The notes under the pieces are model-generated. The model worked only from the letters and a program-made list of their open reading frames with translations. It was not told the origin of the DNA and searched no databases. A stretch of 64,000 nucleotides of DNA from Powellomyces hirtus. Taxonomy: Eukaryota; Chytridiomycota; Chytridiomycetes; Spizellomycetales; Powellomycetaceae. Below are positions 22,262 through 34,805 of this stretch, piece after piece. Numbering within the stretch: the stretch's first letter is position 1; each line of letters opens with the position of its first letter. Where the stretch lies: positions 620,001 through 684,000 of the forward strand of contig JAHLKG010000012.1 of NCBI GenBank assembly GCA_025526995.1, written 5' to 3'. Position numbers and translations under genes: made by a program.

Positions 22262-23182
22262 ATGACAACCATGGACCCACTAATCTGCTACCTAACCGTC
22301 CTGACCACCCAAAACGCACCCGCGGGGACATACACCATCCAACGTTCGCAAGCGCACCAACTCGCCTCCCAAGCCGGACTATTCCGCGCACTGTTTGCGC
22401 AATACGCACACACCGCTCCACCTTCTTCCCCACCCGTCCTCCAAACCGCGCTTCCCTCAGCGCAAACCTTCGACATCCTCCTGCACTGGTTCTACCACCA
22501 CGACATGGGCGCGGTGCACAAAGCAATCGCCACGGGCGTCACGGGTGCGAATAGCTCTGCGGACGTTTTCTTTGGGATTGTCAGAAACGCAGTCCATGTG
22601 GGCGTTGAGGGTAAATGGGCCGATGCGCTGTGGGATGTCCTAGCGGCGTGGTGTGCGGCTAATTGGGTCAGTGGAGCCGCGTTGCGCGATTGCGTCAAGT
22701 GGACGTGGACCGTTGTTCCCGTTGCGCTGGCCGCCCGCGCCGCCATCGCGGTGGGAGGCGGGGGTGTCGGTGGCGACATGATGAGCAAGTGGGCGAGCGG
22801 GGACGCGTCAGTCGCTGAACGTGCCGTGCAGGAAGTCAGAAACGTTTTGGAAATGTACCGTGCGCCTCCCCCGCCTTTACCCCGCCAATCCCACTCGGAG
22901 CCCGCGGGTGTCCCGCACTACGATTACTACGACAACGACGATGATGCCGCGACTGCGGTCGGGGATGATGAAGGCGGCGAGGATTTGGGGGGGTTTGCGG
23001 TGTTCACGCCCTCCGAATCCATGTCGACGCTCAACAATGTCGAGGCGAGGAAGAAGCGGAAGGGACTGTTGAGCAAGTTCAAAAACATGATGATCAAGGA
23101 GGAGAATAAGCTGGTTGCAACTGTTGTCATAGTTAGAGATGCGCAGGGGAATATTGTAGACGAGAGGGTGATGAGGCATTAG
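22262..23182 (+). CDS. BTB/POZ-like domain protein
   Basis: A single exon encodes 306 residues. The first 100 residues resemble a divergent BTB/POZ fold: YTIQRSQAHQLASQAGLFRALF (buried first half), then LPSAQTFDILLHWFYHHDM at the usual place of the BTB Tyr/Phe-rich helix. A helical middle follows, then a Pro-rich, acidic linker and a basic segment RKKRKGLLSKFKNMMIKEE. The C terminus VATVVIVRDAQGNIVDERVM looks like a short beta hairpin. BTB proteins often form dimers or link substrates to Cul3; nothing here proves that. Two in-frame ATGs are 9 bp apart and I use the first. A TATA box supports expression. Confidence 0.6.
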   Translation: MTTMDPLICYLTVLTTQNAPAGTYTIQRSQAHQLASQAGLFRALFAQYAHTAPPSSPPVLQTALPSAQTFDILLHWFYHHDMGAVHKAIATGVTGANSSADVFFGIVRNAVHVGVEGKWADALWDVLAAWCAANWVSGAALRDCVKWTWTVVPVALAARAAIAVGGGGVGGDMMSKWASGDASVAERAVQEVRNVLEMYRAPPPPLPRQSHSEPAGVPHYDYYDNDDDAATAVGDDEGGEDLGGFAVFTPSESMSTLNNVEARKKRKGLLSKFKNMMIKEENKLVATVVIVRDAQGNIVDERVMRH

Positions 23183-23587
23183 TCGTAATGTCAGATCAGA
23201 TAGTAATTTCTTCTGATATTAGGTGACGAATCAAATTTTATACATCCATCTTCATCACCTATTCTCATGTACAGAGGACGACGCAAAATGAAGAGCTCTA
23301 GTGTAGCAAATATCAAAAGGGACACGAGTCACTAACATCTTTCGCAAAATGTATACAAGTTTTGCCGTGCAATGGTGGTATATATGGTGCTATGACAAAA
23401 ACTTGAATTGCGGAACGTATGAATACGTGACAGTGAAGGGTGGATGCAATTCCTACTCAGCGTCTTCTCTACGTCGAGCACTACATTTTTCATTACAACT
23501 TTGCACAAAGATTTTGCATTAAGTTCCTGACAAGCACAAAGTTCGCATTTGCAAGTACGGCTGGTGGACGGATGAATGAGCTGCTGA
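23183..23587. other. Convergent 3' region
   Basis: The DNA between the convergent BTB-like and STRIP genes is A/T-rich. No gene or repeat is seen. Confidence 0.4.
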
Positions 23588-26500
23588 TCAATCGTCCGGA
23601 TAAATCGTATCCGCGTCCGGCGGAGTTCGTGGCTGAATTTCATCAGGCCAGAGATATGTTGAGTCAGATGGGTTGGTACTTGGGTTCGGGTCATCATCCC
23701 TCTCGCCATCAACCCAACTGCCGACGCCACTGTCACCGCTACTTCTCGACCGTTTCCCCTCGCTATTGACTTCGTATTCTTCCTCCATGAGGTCCGGATC
23801 CCTGTTGAGGTCCTCTTCCTCTTGAACATACACCACGCCATCTTGCCCGATGGGACGTGTCCAAGCCCACTGTCCCGACGGGTCGTCCTCCGGAGACATG
23901 GGGGCATCCACGTGCTCGTCCCAAACGCTGTTGCTGCCTTGTCCACCAAACATGTAAAAGTCGTCCGCGTAATAGCTGCTGGTACTGTCGGTGTCATCCA
24001 CGTCCCAGCTCCACTCTGTGTCGTCGTATTCATCACTCAGCATTTCTTTGCTGAAGCGGCGGGTCGCAGAGAACAAGGACCGGCCTTCAGCTGGAGTGCT
24101 GTTGATGTTGCCGCCGATCTCGCCAAGGTCCCATTTATCACTAGAGGTCCATTGATTGCCGCCCTCGATCGGTGAGGAAGACGGGCTGTGACCACCTTCC
24201 GATTCGTAGACCTCCATGCGCAGCCATTCCTCGTAATTCTCCATAAAGTTTGGATCCAAGATTAATTGCTCAGAGGCGAGTGAACTGCGCAGACTGTTGG
24301 CGTTAACCATGTGATGGATTTGTGGATCCATCGCCCCTTCGTAGCTGGCTCGCCGTGATATCGATAGAATAAGATCCAGCTCGTCCACGTGTGGTGATGC
24401 TGCGTTCTCGTCGTCCGCCCCTTCGGAGTTTGCGGGACCGCTGATCCCATTAGCATCTGGGTACCGATGGTCATGATATGAGGAGATGAGCGACCGCAAC
24501 TTTTGTTCGTGAGCCTGCCATACGCATCAGATCAATGTTAGTGAGTCCTGCGCGCTGCAAATAACACTAGGCCGGCAAGCGCCGGCAAAGCATACCAGTG
24601 CTTCGTCAACGTCCACATCGACATCCCCGGCCAGATAATCGTCGCGCAAGCACGGGCGAAGGTGGAGGAAGATAGCCGTGATGACCTTCATGTTGCCTTG
24701 GAGAGGTAAGGATTGTCAGCATTTGGAGTAACATGGAAGGTCGGTAAAGTAAGGTACTCACTGGATCGCCATTTTTTGCCAAGATACGGTATCTGACTCT
24801 TCAGCAATTTAAGCGCATACAGCTGCAGTCCAATATGATTGATCTTGATGGCCCGTTTCAACACAGCGGAAGCCTTCCACTGGACTAAAGCAAGCACCCG
24901 GTGCGTTTTCCGTTTAGTCAATTTTTGGAGGATGCGCAAGAGATTGATGGACGTATAAAAGTTGCGGAATGATGACGGAACTCGCGTTCCAGGTTCTTTT
25001 ATTGCAGAGTTACTTTTATCTTGACCCGTTGTTGTAGTCGGCCCGCTGGGTCCGGACTTGTTGTCGTCTGTGTTTGCTGTCGGGGATTGAGTATCGAATC
25101 CCTCCGGGGCTAATGGGTCTTCGGCACGGCAAAAATGGAAGAAACTGCAAGTGACACCCTCCGTTAGACACACGGAGAAAGACAACCCACCTTCGCGCGC
25201 CTTTAACTTACTCCAATTCAGCCGGCTCTTCTTTCTTCATCAGCCAATTTGCACCCATGCCCATGTTGAACGGCGGCTTTGAAGTAGTTGGCTTTTCTCC
25301 CCACGATGATGATCCAGGGGCGTCCGTCGGATTCGGTATGTCGGGATGCGAGGGAGGCGGGGCCGTGGGACTCTGGAGCCACGTACTTAACATTTTGAGG
25401 ATGAGAATCGCACAGTTGTTGTCGACGAGGAGTTGAGAGACGTACTCAAACTTCAACGCATCTAATTTTGAACACAGCCAAGTTGGTCAGTGACTATGTA
25501 ATTACTTCAGAGTCTCAGAATAATACTCACGGTGACACTTAAGCGCCTTTAGCAGGATCAGCAAAATGCCAGAAACGGCTTTGGTGACAACCTCTTTGTG
25601 ACGGTTGTTATCGGCACGCATGAGATGCTCCCGTTTCTGATCCAAGGTCATTTCGCATATCGGAGTGTTGCCGTCTGGGCTCTGACCATCTTCGCCCATT
25701 TGTGTGGTCGATCCATTGGACGGCTTCTCGCTGCCTGGGGTAGTCGCTTCGCCGTCGGGTTTCCGGCCAACACCAAGAGGGGCGGCGTTGTTGGCACCAA
25801 GGTTCACGTAATATAATAGCCGGATCAGCATCCCAATATGTGTGGACATCTGTGGGAGCAAATGACGCTGGAAACATGACAAAGTATTGGTCAGTTCTTC
25901 CATCAAGGATCAAAGAGCCAAAGAGGGACGCTTACATAAAGGTTTTCCAATCGTTTCAAGCCGGTGGCATCCTGCTTTCTTATACGCTTTAGGTTGCGTT
26001 TCACGCTGGGACGCAGAGCGTACACATCTCTCCGCCTCTCACTACCCAGGTGACTTGCACTCATGGCTTCATCATCAAGCGCATCAACAAATTCCTCCAT
26101 CTCACTGTGTCCGTTGACATCTTTGTGCTCCTCTTCCTTTTCGAATCTGTCTCTCTCCCTCGCAATCTGGACAGAGGCGAGACTGACATAGTTGTGTTTG
26201 CGGTACAGCTCGACACTCTCTTGGAACGTGGTCGGAAGCACAATATCCATGTTGATGTAGGGCTGCAGAACGGCGGGTTGCTGAAGCTGCCGCCGGATGC
26301 ACGTTGGTATAGGTTCGGCCAGTTGAAGTTTCGGTGGGCAAAGGGAGTTGGCATTTGGTGTTACGTAGGCCGGATATCGGGTTGCGGCTACCAGGTGAAA
26401 GTTGTGGTAGTCTTGCGGAGTCGATTTCACAAATGAATCTTCAGCAAAGTGGGGCAATCCTTCTAATGTTCGGGACGCGCTTTTCAGGTCAGTCAATTGT

Positions 26501-27516
26501 TGCGTGGTGCCCAGGGAAAGGATCAGCACTTTCCACAGCAAGAGCAACAGCTTCTTGACGGGATAATGTTTCCGATTGCCTTCCGCTAATTGTGCCACCA
26601 ACGTAAACAAGTAGGACGCCATTGGTGGATTCGTGTTTGTGATCTCAGTTGCGAATCTCTCATCATCAGAATTGACTTCAATCATCAGTCCCAGCAGACA
26701 CATGTAGGCCGTTATCTCGCTGTTTGCCAAATCCATTGCAAACTGGCGCTCGATTGGCGGGATCTGCGGCTCTCCGGCGCGAGTGATGGCATCCAGAGTT
26801 AACGAGACCACCTTGAGCGCCGCAAAGACATAGTCCAATGCGCCCATTTGGAAAATAAGCTGATTGTTCTCCACGATGCGTTGTCTGTGCTCCGCTTCGG
26901 TGGAGACCTCTCCAAAGACCCCTTGTGAAATGTACAGCAGCTTTCGCACAGCCGTATATCGAGGCTCAGGATCACGCAGTTCCATCTGCTCCAAGAGACA
27001 TCCAATGTAGTTACCCCGGTAGGACGGTTTGGCAGACTTCCATTGTCCTTTGAAAGTGGCCTCGAAGAGCGCCTTTCCTTCCATGATCTGCGGTCGGTCC
27101 TGAAAGTTGTAAAACTCGTTTAACTCATTCTCGAAAGAGTCTCGATCGGCGTAGATGAAGTCATAATTCGCGGCCCTTCTCGCTCCAAAGTGCGGCAACT
27201 CGTTTGCATCTCTAGTTTTTCTCCCCACTGGAGGCGGAGTTGCAGCCACTCCGCCCGGACTCACGGGAGCGTCCAAGTCCCACGGCTCAAGGTTCGGCGA
27301 GCCTTCTTTCCTCAATTGTGCGCGTACGTCCTCGAGAGTCGGGAGAGGGGCGGTGGGGTCAAATGGTGGGGGCGGTGGGGTCGGTGGCATTGGAAGAAGT
27401 GGCGGTCGTTGTGCATTTTGCAGGGTGGTGTGAGTTGCTTGAGGTGCGAAGACTTTGGGCGGCGGCAGACTCAGAGGCTTCCTCTCCACCACCATTGACG
27501 GTCGGACGAGAGCCAT
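23588..27516 (-). CDS. FAR11: STRIPAK subunit STRIP/Far11
   Basis: Six exons (25936-27516, 25531-25867, 25212-25461, 24762-25144, 24596-24696, 23588-24514) join in phase to 1192 residues. The N1221-like half is visible from DFIYADRDSFENELNEFYN through GCLLEQMELRDPEPRYTAVRKLLYISQG, and the DUF3402-like half from the end of exon 1 (GLKRLENLY|RHLLPQ) to DVDVDEAL. FEYVSQLLVDNNCAILILKM and ALKLLKSQIPYLGKKWR are family hallmarks. STRIP1/2 and yeast Far11 scaffold the striatin-interacting phosphatase and kinase complex, which controls hyphal fusion, mating arrest and TORC2 signalling in known fungi. It is longer than human STRIP1 (837) because of a Pro-rich N terminus and an acidic, Ser-rich C-terminal 300 residues. 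It is divergent from the kelch gene, 222 bp away. Confidence 0.93.
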
Positions 27517-27738
27517 GGCGAGCGCAAGCTTTTCAAGAAGGTAAGGAAATCAACGTTGTATGATATGCCCGGCGTCAGTGGAGTGTGATCTATTGTCAGT
27601 GAGAACGTTGTGAATTGTCTCGGATGGCCAAACTGCAAATGACTCAACGGTCCGCTGCGCGTATCTTTCGCGCATTGACACTTCCATACAAAATTGACAG
27701 CATCCTCTCCCTGATTCCCCTCCAGTTCTTCATTCAAG
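27517..27738. promoter_or_regulatory. Short bidirectional promoter region
   Basis: Only 222 bp separate the STRIP and kelch start codons on opposite strands, so core promoter elements must be shared or interleaved. No TATA box is seen. Confidence 0.5.
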
Positions 27739-29274
27739 ATGTTGACCACGTTAACGGCAACTGGAGCACCGTCTTTCGGAGCATGCCCCACCTGGAGGCA
27801 GCTCATTACCTCGGACGCTCCGTCGCCGCGTGCTGGGCACACACTGACGTTCAACCCCTTCACCAACGAATGCGTACTGTTCGGAGGCGCCAGTCACGAA
27901 GAAGGCTATTATGACAAAGTGTATCTTCTTGACCTGGGTACGCATCATGTGATGTTATTCTTGCCTGGCAGTAGATCTGATTTCGGGGGGGCTGAGGCTT
28001 GTCCGAACTGGCATTTGGCGTGTGGTGACACCGTGAACTCACAGAAACGCTGACAGCTTTCTGTATGCACAGAGACACTCGGGTGGAAGGTCGCGGATGT
28101 GCCGCTGACGGCGAACGACGCAGCAGCGCCAGCACGATACGAGCATATTGCGGCTATAGTACAGCGTCGCGGTGGGTCGCCGCAACTGCTCATAATGTAC
28201 GGCGCTGGAGACGAGGGAGTGCGCGACGATGTCTGGGCCTTTGATCTCGGTATGCAAACGCAGAGGCCGGCCGGTATTCTTGATTTCTATTGCACTGCTT
28301 GACGGCTTTGCATACACGCAGAGACACATCGTTGGACAGAATGGCAAACGAAGGGCACCAAACCCTGTGGTCGAACGATCCACTCCGCAGGTCTCGTACG
28401 CACACCCGCGGTGGATGACAAGAAAAGCAATGGGGACTCCAGCTACGAGAAGAGCCGCCTGTACGTGTTCGGAGGTGGTGTTGCCAGCGACGCGGCTGTA
28501 CCAGATGCCTCCGTGTACTGCTTGGACGTCGGTAAGAGCATGCCTCGGGCTTCGCCTTGTTGATCCGAAGACCTGTTCTAACGCGATGCCGTTTGCCTTC
28601 AGACAATATGCTTTGGATCAAAGTAACGCACGAGCAACAACAGACCTCTCCGCCTACGCGACTGGGGCATTCGTTTACAGCTATCGGCACCAAGATCTAT
28701 CTGTTTGGAGGCCTCCATCTGAACGAAGCATACAACGACCTGTGGATCTTTGACACAGGTATGCGTCGCAACGCCGCGACTGCGCAATGGCAGTCTTTGT
28801 ACTCACGTAATCATATTCACCGCAGTGATGAGGACATGGACGCTCCAACCCACGTCAGGACAGATACCATCCGCCCGGTCTGGTCACACCACTACAGTGT
28901 CCGGTTCGAAACTCTACGTCTTTGGCGGGTTCTCCAAAAGTGGGAAGCCCGAGGTCTATGACCACGTCTATGTCCTCGACACCGGTATGTCGCCCTCATT
29001 CCGCCCGCGTTCAACAGCAATCTTTCTTTCTCACACTTTTGCAACAGATTCATTCGTGTGGCACAAACCAGAGGTGGCTGCTCTGCCCCCTGGTCCGCCC
29101 GCGCCTTCGTTGGATCATGATGCCTGTGTCGTGATAGGCATGGGGCCCAGAATTGGGAGCAAGGTTGAGGAGGTTCAGGTACCAGTGCAGACAGAGTCTG
29201 GCAACGCTCTATTGGTCTTCGGAGGAATGGATTTTTCGGGCATGCACAACAGCTTATATTCGCTCGATGTTTGA
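27739..29274 (+). CDS. Six-repeat kelch protein (Rab9-effector p40-like)
   Basis: Six exons (27739-27937, 28073-28249, 28322-28531, 28603-28758, 28826-28984, 29048-29274) join in phase to 375 residues. Each exon encodes one kelch repeat with a Gly-Gly or equivalent pair and a spaced Trp/Tyr: CVLFGGASHEEGYYDKVY, LLIMYGAGDEGVRDDVW, LYVFGGGVASDAAV, IYLFGGLHLNEAYNDLW, LYVFGGFSKSGKPEVYD and LLVFGGMDFSGMHNSLY. All five introns are phase 1 and fall at the same place between blades. Six blades suggest a whole beta-propeller and little else, as in the Rab9 effector RABEPK. The function is not determined. The start is the first ATG of the open frame. Confidence 0.88.
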
Positions 29275-29850
29275 AAGCTTGCCCGTGTCATGTATAGTAT
29301 AGTACGGCTGTGATGTAAATAGGAAGTTCTGTTTGTACATATGGTTTCGGTGCTCCTATTTGTTTATTCTTGGCAGACATACAGGACGGAAAAGCACATC
29401 AAGCTGGGGTCTGCAAAACCAATGGTAGATCTGTGCTAAGACGGGTCCATTCTTCCCTCATATGTTTCTGATCAAGATCAGCCTAACCTTGCACGGGCAA
29501 GTAATTCAGTTATAGCACTGTCAACGCACACAAAAAAGGACCCGGATCTTTCCTCTATTCTTCCAAAATGATAGCTATAGCTACTTTGTTTTAGTCAGCC
29601 AACATTCTTTGCGAATGCTTTTTCACTATTCTAGTTGAGTGTATAAATCACATCCATTCGGATCGTGAAAAATTCACTATCAAGGTTAGTATTCGGACAT
29701 TACCACAATTCAAGCATGTTTGTAGAAATGACTATGATGATAACACAGATTGGTATTTCATTCTCTAAGTCAACAAAACTTCCGCAAATGCTGAAGAAGG
29801 TATGGAAATCGATGTATCGGAAGAGGACAACATCGAAAGCAAAAAACGAA
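29275..29850. other. Intergenic DNA between kelch gene and tRNA
   Basis: This A/T-rich stretch holds no supported gene. An A6 run at 29841-29846 is the Pol III terminator of the minus-strand tRNA. Confidence 0.45.
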
Positions 29851-29923
29851 TGGAGAATCGGGGCATTGATCCCCGTGCCTCCCGCATGCTAAGCGGGCGC
29901 TCTACCACTTGAGCTAATTCCCC
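29851..29923 (-). tRNA. tRNA-Ala (AGC), second identical copy
   Basis: The reverse complement is identical over all 73 nt to the tRNA at 15743-15815, including the unusual ATCAATG T loop. Anticodon AGC. The 5' flank GCATCC just before the mature end is also shared. A T6 terminator follows 4 nt after the 3' end. Confidence 0.97.
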
Positions 29924-30948
29924 GGATGCAAGACACTGACCTCATTACACTTGGATGAATTACATCCAGGGCAACCTCCCACCAACGCTCGTCTCTCTCT
30001 TTACACACCCACCTAATGTGCGCACCTCCTCTGCGCGGCGACGTCTCGCGCGAACCCAGGTGTTCGGACTGGGACATGGCGATCGGGCCGTCTCGATCCA
30101 CAGCGGTATTTAGCGATACGACGGTCCTTGCCTTACTCGGATTGTGCACGGCCATCGGTGGACACTCCGTCAAGTTCCCGGGAATTGGAACACAAAATGA
30201 CCCGATGGGCCTCATAAACCATGCGGCAATGATCAAAGAATGTCGATGCAGCTACATCAGAGCTCTGAGATTGTGGCCCCGGTAGAATGCCCTTTCCGAT
30301 TGAAGTGGGCCAATGCAATTACCGAGTAGAAAAGGATCCATCTATTGGTGGATGAGTAAAGTGACGTGCCGCATTCTGAAGATCAGATAGATTACGTAGG
30401 TTTGGGAGGTCCACGCCAGAAGTCTCTAGATCTTGTGGCCAGCAGCCAGACAGATCAATCTTATCGTCCAAATTGAGCAAAGTGGGGACCGCCGTGTGCC
30501 CAGCCTCTCTCTTCATGTGGATCTCTCTGAGTCTGAGCCGTTCATCCGATCGCATGAAGTGCTCACTTTTCTCACTTCCCGAAACGCGCACACTGCGCCA
30601 CGAGATCATCACAGAAACGCGTCCCTCACGTGATCTCACACTGCGCTGCGCGCGTCGCGTCAGCATCAACAGCCGCTCGTACCGCGATCATCTCTCTCGT
30701 CTCAGCAACTAACATCATCACATCAATCCGCCCCTGCTTCTCCCCCCCGAAAACCAACAAAAATAACGACATTACGCATCGATAGAAAATTATATCAAAA
30801 TCAATCTAAAAACTCAGCGCTTGAGGCCGCTTGCGACGTCGGAGGTACATTTGGAAAATTGTGTTATTAGCATTCAGTGACGTTTCCTTAGTGTGCGCAG
30901 TAATCGGAATACCCGGATACTGACGACTTTGACTTGCTTCCGAAGCAG
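29924..30948. other. Intergenic DNA upstream of the PAS/GATA gene
   Basis: Open frames of about 90-115 codons occur on both strands, but none has a recognisable motif or a good start. The last 250 bp are A-rich and most likely the promoter and leader of the PAS/GATA gene. Confidence 0.4.
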
Positions 30949-33886
30949 ATGCAGGGAAAGCCTTCTTCGCCTCTACGCACTGGGATGAGTCGGCCTCATC
31001 GCGAGCAAGACAACAGTGACAAGATGGACGTGGACGACGATAGTGACCAGCGGCACACTAGCCCCAGCACCCGGGCAAGCTCCAAGACAACACCGAAAGG
31101 CAGTCCCAAGCGCGGAGCGTCGGAGCAGCAAAATGACGAGCGCCGAGCGCCCCCTACTTTTGTCTACCCTGCAACGACAAGCGGACCAACAGATACCCCC
31201 GCCCCGATATTGCCACCCATCCAAAAACCTCGCTCCAACAACATCCCGTTCCCGTGCTTCTGGACGTTCCTGTCATTCAGATCGCTCCGGTTCCTGCACA
31301 TCCCAACGCTTCTCAAAACACAGCTCGCAAACTCAGCGCGGGGATCAGCAGACTCGAAATACAGCCCAGCAACGGCAATGGGTGCTGCTGACACAATTCT
31401 CGGCCAGAGCCTGTTTGACTACCTTCACCCTGCAGATGCGCAAGTCCTGCAGCGCGATTTCAGAACGTTCATGGATCTGCAGACATTACAGGGCAGCATC
31501 ATACGGTACGTTAAGTCAGTGCACGTATATATCACGAACTGCATGTTTTACGTTCTTTCATTGGATGATCAGATGCCGCATGAAACATTTATTCTCCGGA
31601 GAATCCCAACCACGCCAGCCTGTACCATCTACGAAAAATGAGCATCAACGACGCAACAGTTACCATCATGATCAACATCACCCGCCGCACGTGTTTCCGC
31701 CGTGCGAAGACCGCCATTTCGAGTATCCGCACATCGGACACCACCCACCGTTCAGCAGAGACGAGGACTATATGTTGGTCGACATTGGAATGAATCCAAT
31801 CAACGAGGAATGTGTGCTGGCTTTTTTCCATATCGGAGCTGGTACGTGACATGTAATTGAAATGTTGCATCGGATGCTATGTACCATTCCGGAACCCATA
31901 CCTTGATGCCTTTTCTTACTTTGTAGACGATGGCGGCCCAGCATGCTCTCACCCATTCTCGGGCGAAACCCACCGCTGGACATCCCCTGACGTGGCCGCC
32001 CTCGGGTACGGCCTCCAAAACTCGCTCAAAACCGCCGACACGCTCGACCGCGGGGTCCTGACATCCCGCGCAGTTGATGTCCGTCGGGACGCCGCCGCCA
32101 CCACAACGCGCTTTGTGCAGATTCTGGATGCCGAGGATTTGAGTTTGTTGTTTGTGTACCCGAAAGAACGGTTCACGGAGGTGCTGGATATCGATGGCCA
32201 GGGGAGTACGGACACATCTGATGACGAAACGAGTGATGGAGATGGAGAGAATCCTCTGCGGCGGCATGGGGCACACCATCAGCACCACCAGCAACAAACG
32301 GGCGCTCCGACCCGGCTGGAACAGAGCATGCATCCAGACGATTTCGCACGGTTCCGCAAAGAGCTGACCAGACGTGACACTCCCTCCTCGTCCTCCTCTT
32401 CCTCCCGCTCGACCTCTCACCAACCGAAACGCCGCCGACGCCTCTCGCGCAGCAACACGATCTCACCCGCTCAGTCACCCTCTGAGAATGCGGCGGTGAA
32501 GCGGGAAGCCGACTCGGACGACGAGCCTGATCCAGCAAAACAACAACTCTGCACCAAGCGCTTGTTCTACATGCCCCATCGGCTGCGGCTGGCTTCGTCC
32601 CTCATGTCGGCCACACCACGTTACATTGACGCCGAGACCGTCGTGGTTCCATATGGAAAAGTCCTGTTCCTCATCACGCAAGCACTCGGACCCCTCTTCC
32701 ACCTCAACTATTCCACAGGCAAAGCTGTTCTGATGCCCAACCGGACATACGCGGCTCGGCAACATCAACAGCAGCAACAACAACGTCAAAGCCTGCTCGA
32801 CGACCCACGCCAGGTCGCGGACGCATGGAACGAAACCGGCCGACCTCTGCGTCCCACGTCTGCTTCCCCAACATCCCACCTCCACCCCCTCGTCCCCTTC
32901 CGACCCACCTACGACGTCCCGCGGCCCCTCCACGTGTCATCCTCATTCCCCTACCGCTCCCCGTCACACCCATACCCACACCCGCACGAGATGGACGAAG
33001 TCACCCGTCGCTGGGTCCACGACAACAACGAGTATCATCGGCGCGCGTGGCACGCGGCCGCACATACCGCCGCTGCGAACGGCGCCCCACCTCCTCCTCC
33101 TCCTCCTCCGCGGCTGGATGACTCTATGCGGTATGCGCCACCCCCCGCACCGCCGCGGCCCTCGTGGCCACCGGCAATCGATCGACCCCATCTGCACCTC
33201 CCGCTCCCGGTGCCGCAGCACCACACCACCCAGCATCACCCATACCCAGACTACGACCACCAGTATCCCTCTGCGCCGCGCGGCTACGACGACATGATGA
33301 TGATGATGACGATGGACTCGTCGTCCGATGACTCGCATACCCCAACCTCGTCCCGCTCAACTTCCCCCCATACCCGCCGCCGCCCCCGCTACCACTCTCG
33401 ACCATCTCCACCCAGCGACCCAACCGCCCCAGCGGCAGAAACACCGTCCCACGACCACCACCACCCGCAGCACCTCCATAACACATACCCGCCACCCACA
33501 CCCTACGAGCGCATCGGCATTAAACGCGAACTGCACTACCACCCGCAGCAGCAGCAGCAGCAACACGGCACACCCCCACAACTCCCGCATCTCCACCACG
33601 CCCTCCCGCCCCATATCTTGAACGCCCCGCCGCCGCCACATCACCACCCTCATCATCATCATCACCATCACCACAGCAGCGGGACCAGTCTCAGCCAACC
33701 CAAGCTGTGCGAAAGCTGCTTGACCACAGAATCCCCCGAATGGCGCAAAGGTCCCAGTGGCCTCAAAACGTAAGCACAACCTGCCGCCCCCGGCAATCAA
33801 ACCCTCCCGCTTTCTCCATTTGTATGACCTTGGGTTTGTGTGTTTTTTTGTCATTCTGCTCAACACTGTTCTTTTTTTTTTTCTTT

Positions 33887-33921
<35 letters not shown>

Positions 33922-34299
33922 TTGTTCCATAGCCTGTGCAACGCCTGCGGACTCCGCTACTCCCGCTCAGTCGCCAAACTCCGCTCCTCCTCCATCTCCT
34001 CCACCCCAGGCGGCGGCGGCGTTTCCCCCTACTCCAGCAACACGCACCGCCCCTACGCACCCGCTTCATCGCACACCAGCCCGTCCCCGCTCCTCGCCCC
34101 GCACAGCAGCAGCTACCGGCGCCACAGCAACCCGCATCTGATGCTGCATGCCGCGGACCATCCGCACCCGCACCGCACGTCACCCGCATCCCACCACCTG
34201 CGCCAGCCGCATACCGCCCTGCTGCTGCACCAGCATATACAGATGCAGCACGCCGCCACGGCCGCCGCCGCCGCCGCGGTGGATCAGCGCGAGCCGTAG
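30949..34299 (+). CDS. PAS/GATA zinc-finger transcription factor, WC-2-like
   Basis: Four exons (30949-31505, 31573-31841, 31927-33769, 33933-34299) join in phase to 1011 residues. A PAS-like region spans about residues 130-275: ILGQSLFDYLHPADAQVL, then after splicing CRMKHLF and VDIGMNPINEECVLAFFHI. A single GATA finger C-x2-C-x18-C-x2-C uses Cys870, 873, 892 and 895, with the ESPEWRKGP loop typical of WC-2 rather than classic TPxWRRGP fingers. Long His-, Pro-, Gln- and Asp-rich stretches fill the rest. In known fungi WC-2 pairs with WC-1 to drive light-induced genes. This protein is twice the usual WC-2 length, so orthology is inferred. The last intron splits the finger and contains 31 consecutive T. 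Confidence 0.85.
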
Positions 34300-34772
34300 A
34301 AAGAACTCGCGGCCGTCACCACACCCTCTCCATGCGCTTTTTCCGACCGTCAAGCGGGTCGGGTCAATCCCGTCCCGCGAACGAACCCGGTTTATGGGTT
34401 GCTTCCCCCCCCCTATTTCTTTATCGCGCTCAACGGGACTACTTCATTTCATATCATTTCGTTTTTTTTTTTTTTTTTTTGTGCTTTTTTTTTGGGAAGA
34501 GGGTGCACTACCATATCCATTAATCCATAAAAAAAAAAATAATCACACAAGCGTTCAGTACCCCTTCTATTTCCGTTTCCATCATGACAAGACCAAACCA
34601 CAAACCACAAAAAAAACCGCCATCATGAAGAAGTAGAAGAAGAAGAAGAATAAAAACCCCCGAATCCAATATGTGTGTCGCACACCAAACAGGCTACACA
34701 CGATGCACTTCCCACTCACTCGGTATACATTGGGGGGATAGTAGTGTTCCAAAAGGCGGGAAAGGGGGTACA

Positions 34773-34805
<33 letters not shown>

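Noticed and set aside
21852..22526. Minus-strand 224-codon frame
   Set aside because: It covers the promoter and start of the BTB-like gene on the other strand and shows no domain; GC-rich shadow.
22492..22788. Antisense frame within the BTB-like gene
   Set aside because: Ala/Thr/His-rich composition mirrors the sense codons; no independent evidence.
30016..30285. Plus-strand 89-codon frame downstream of the tRNA
   Set aside because: No recognisable motif, no partner exon, and an equally long frame overlaps on the minus strand.
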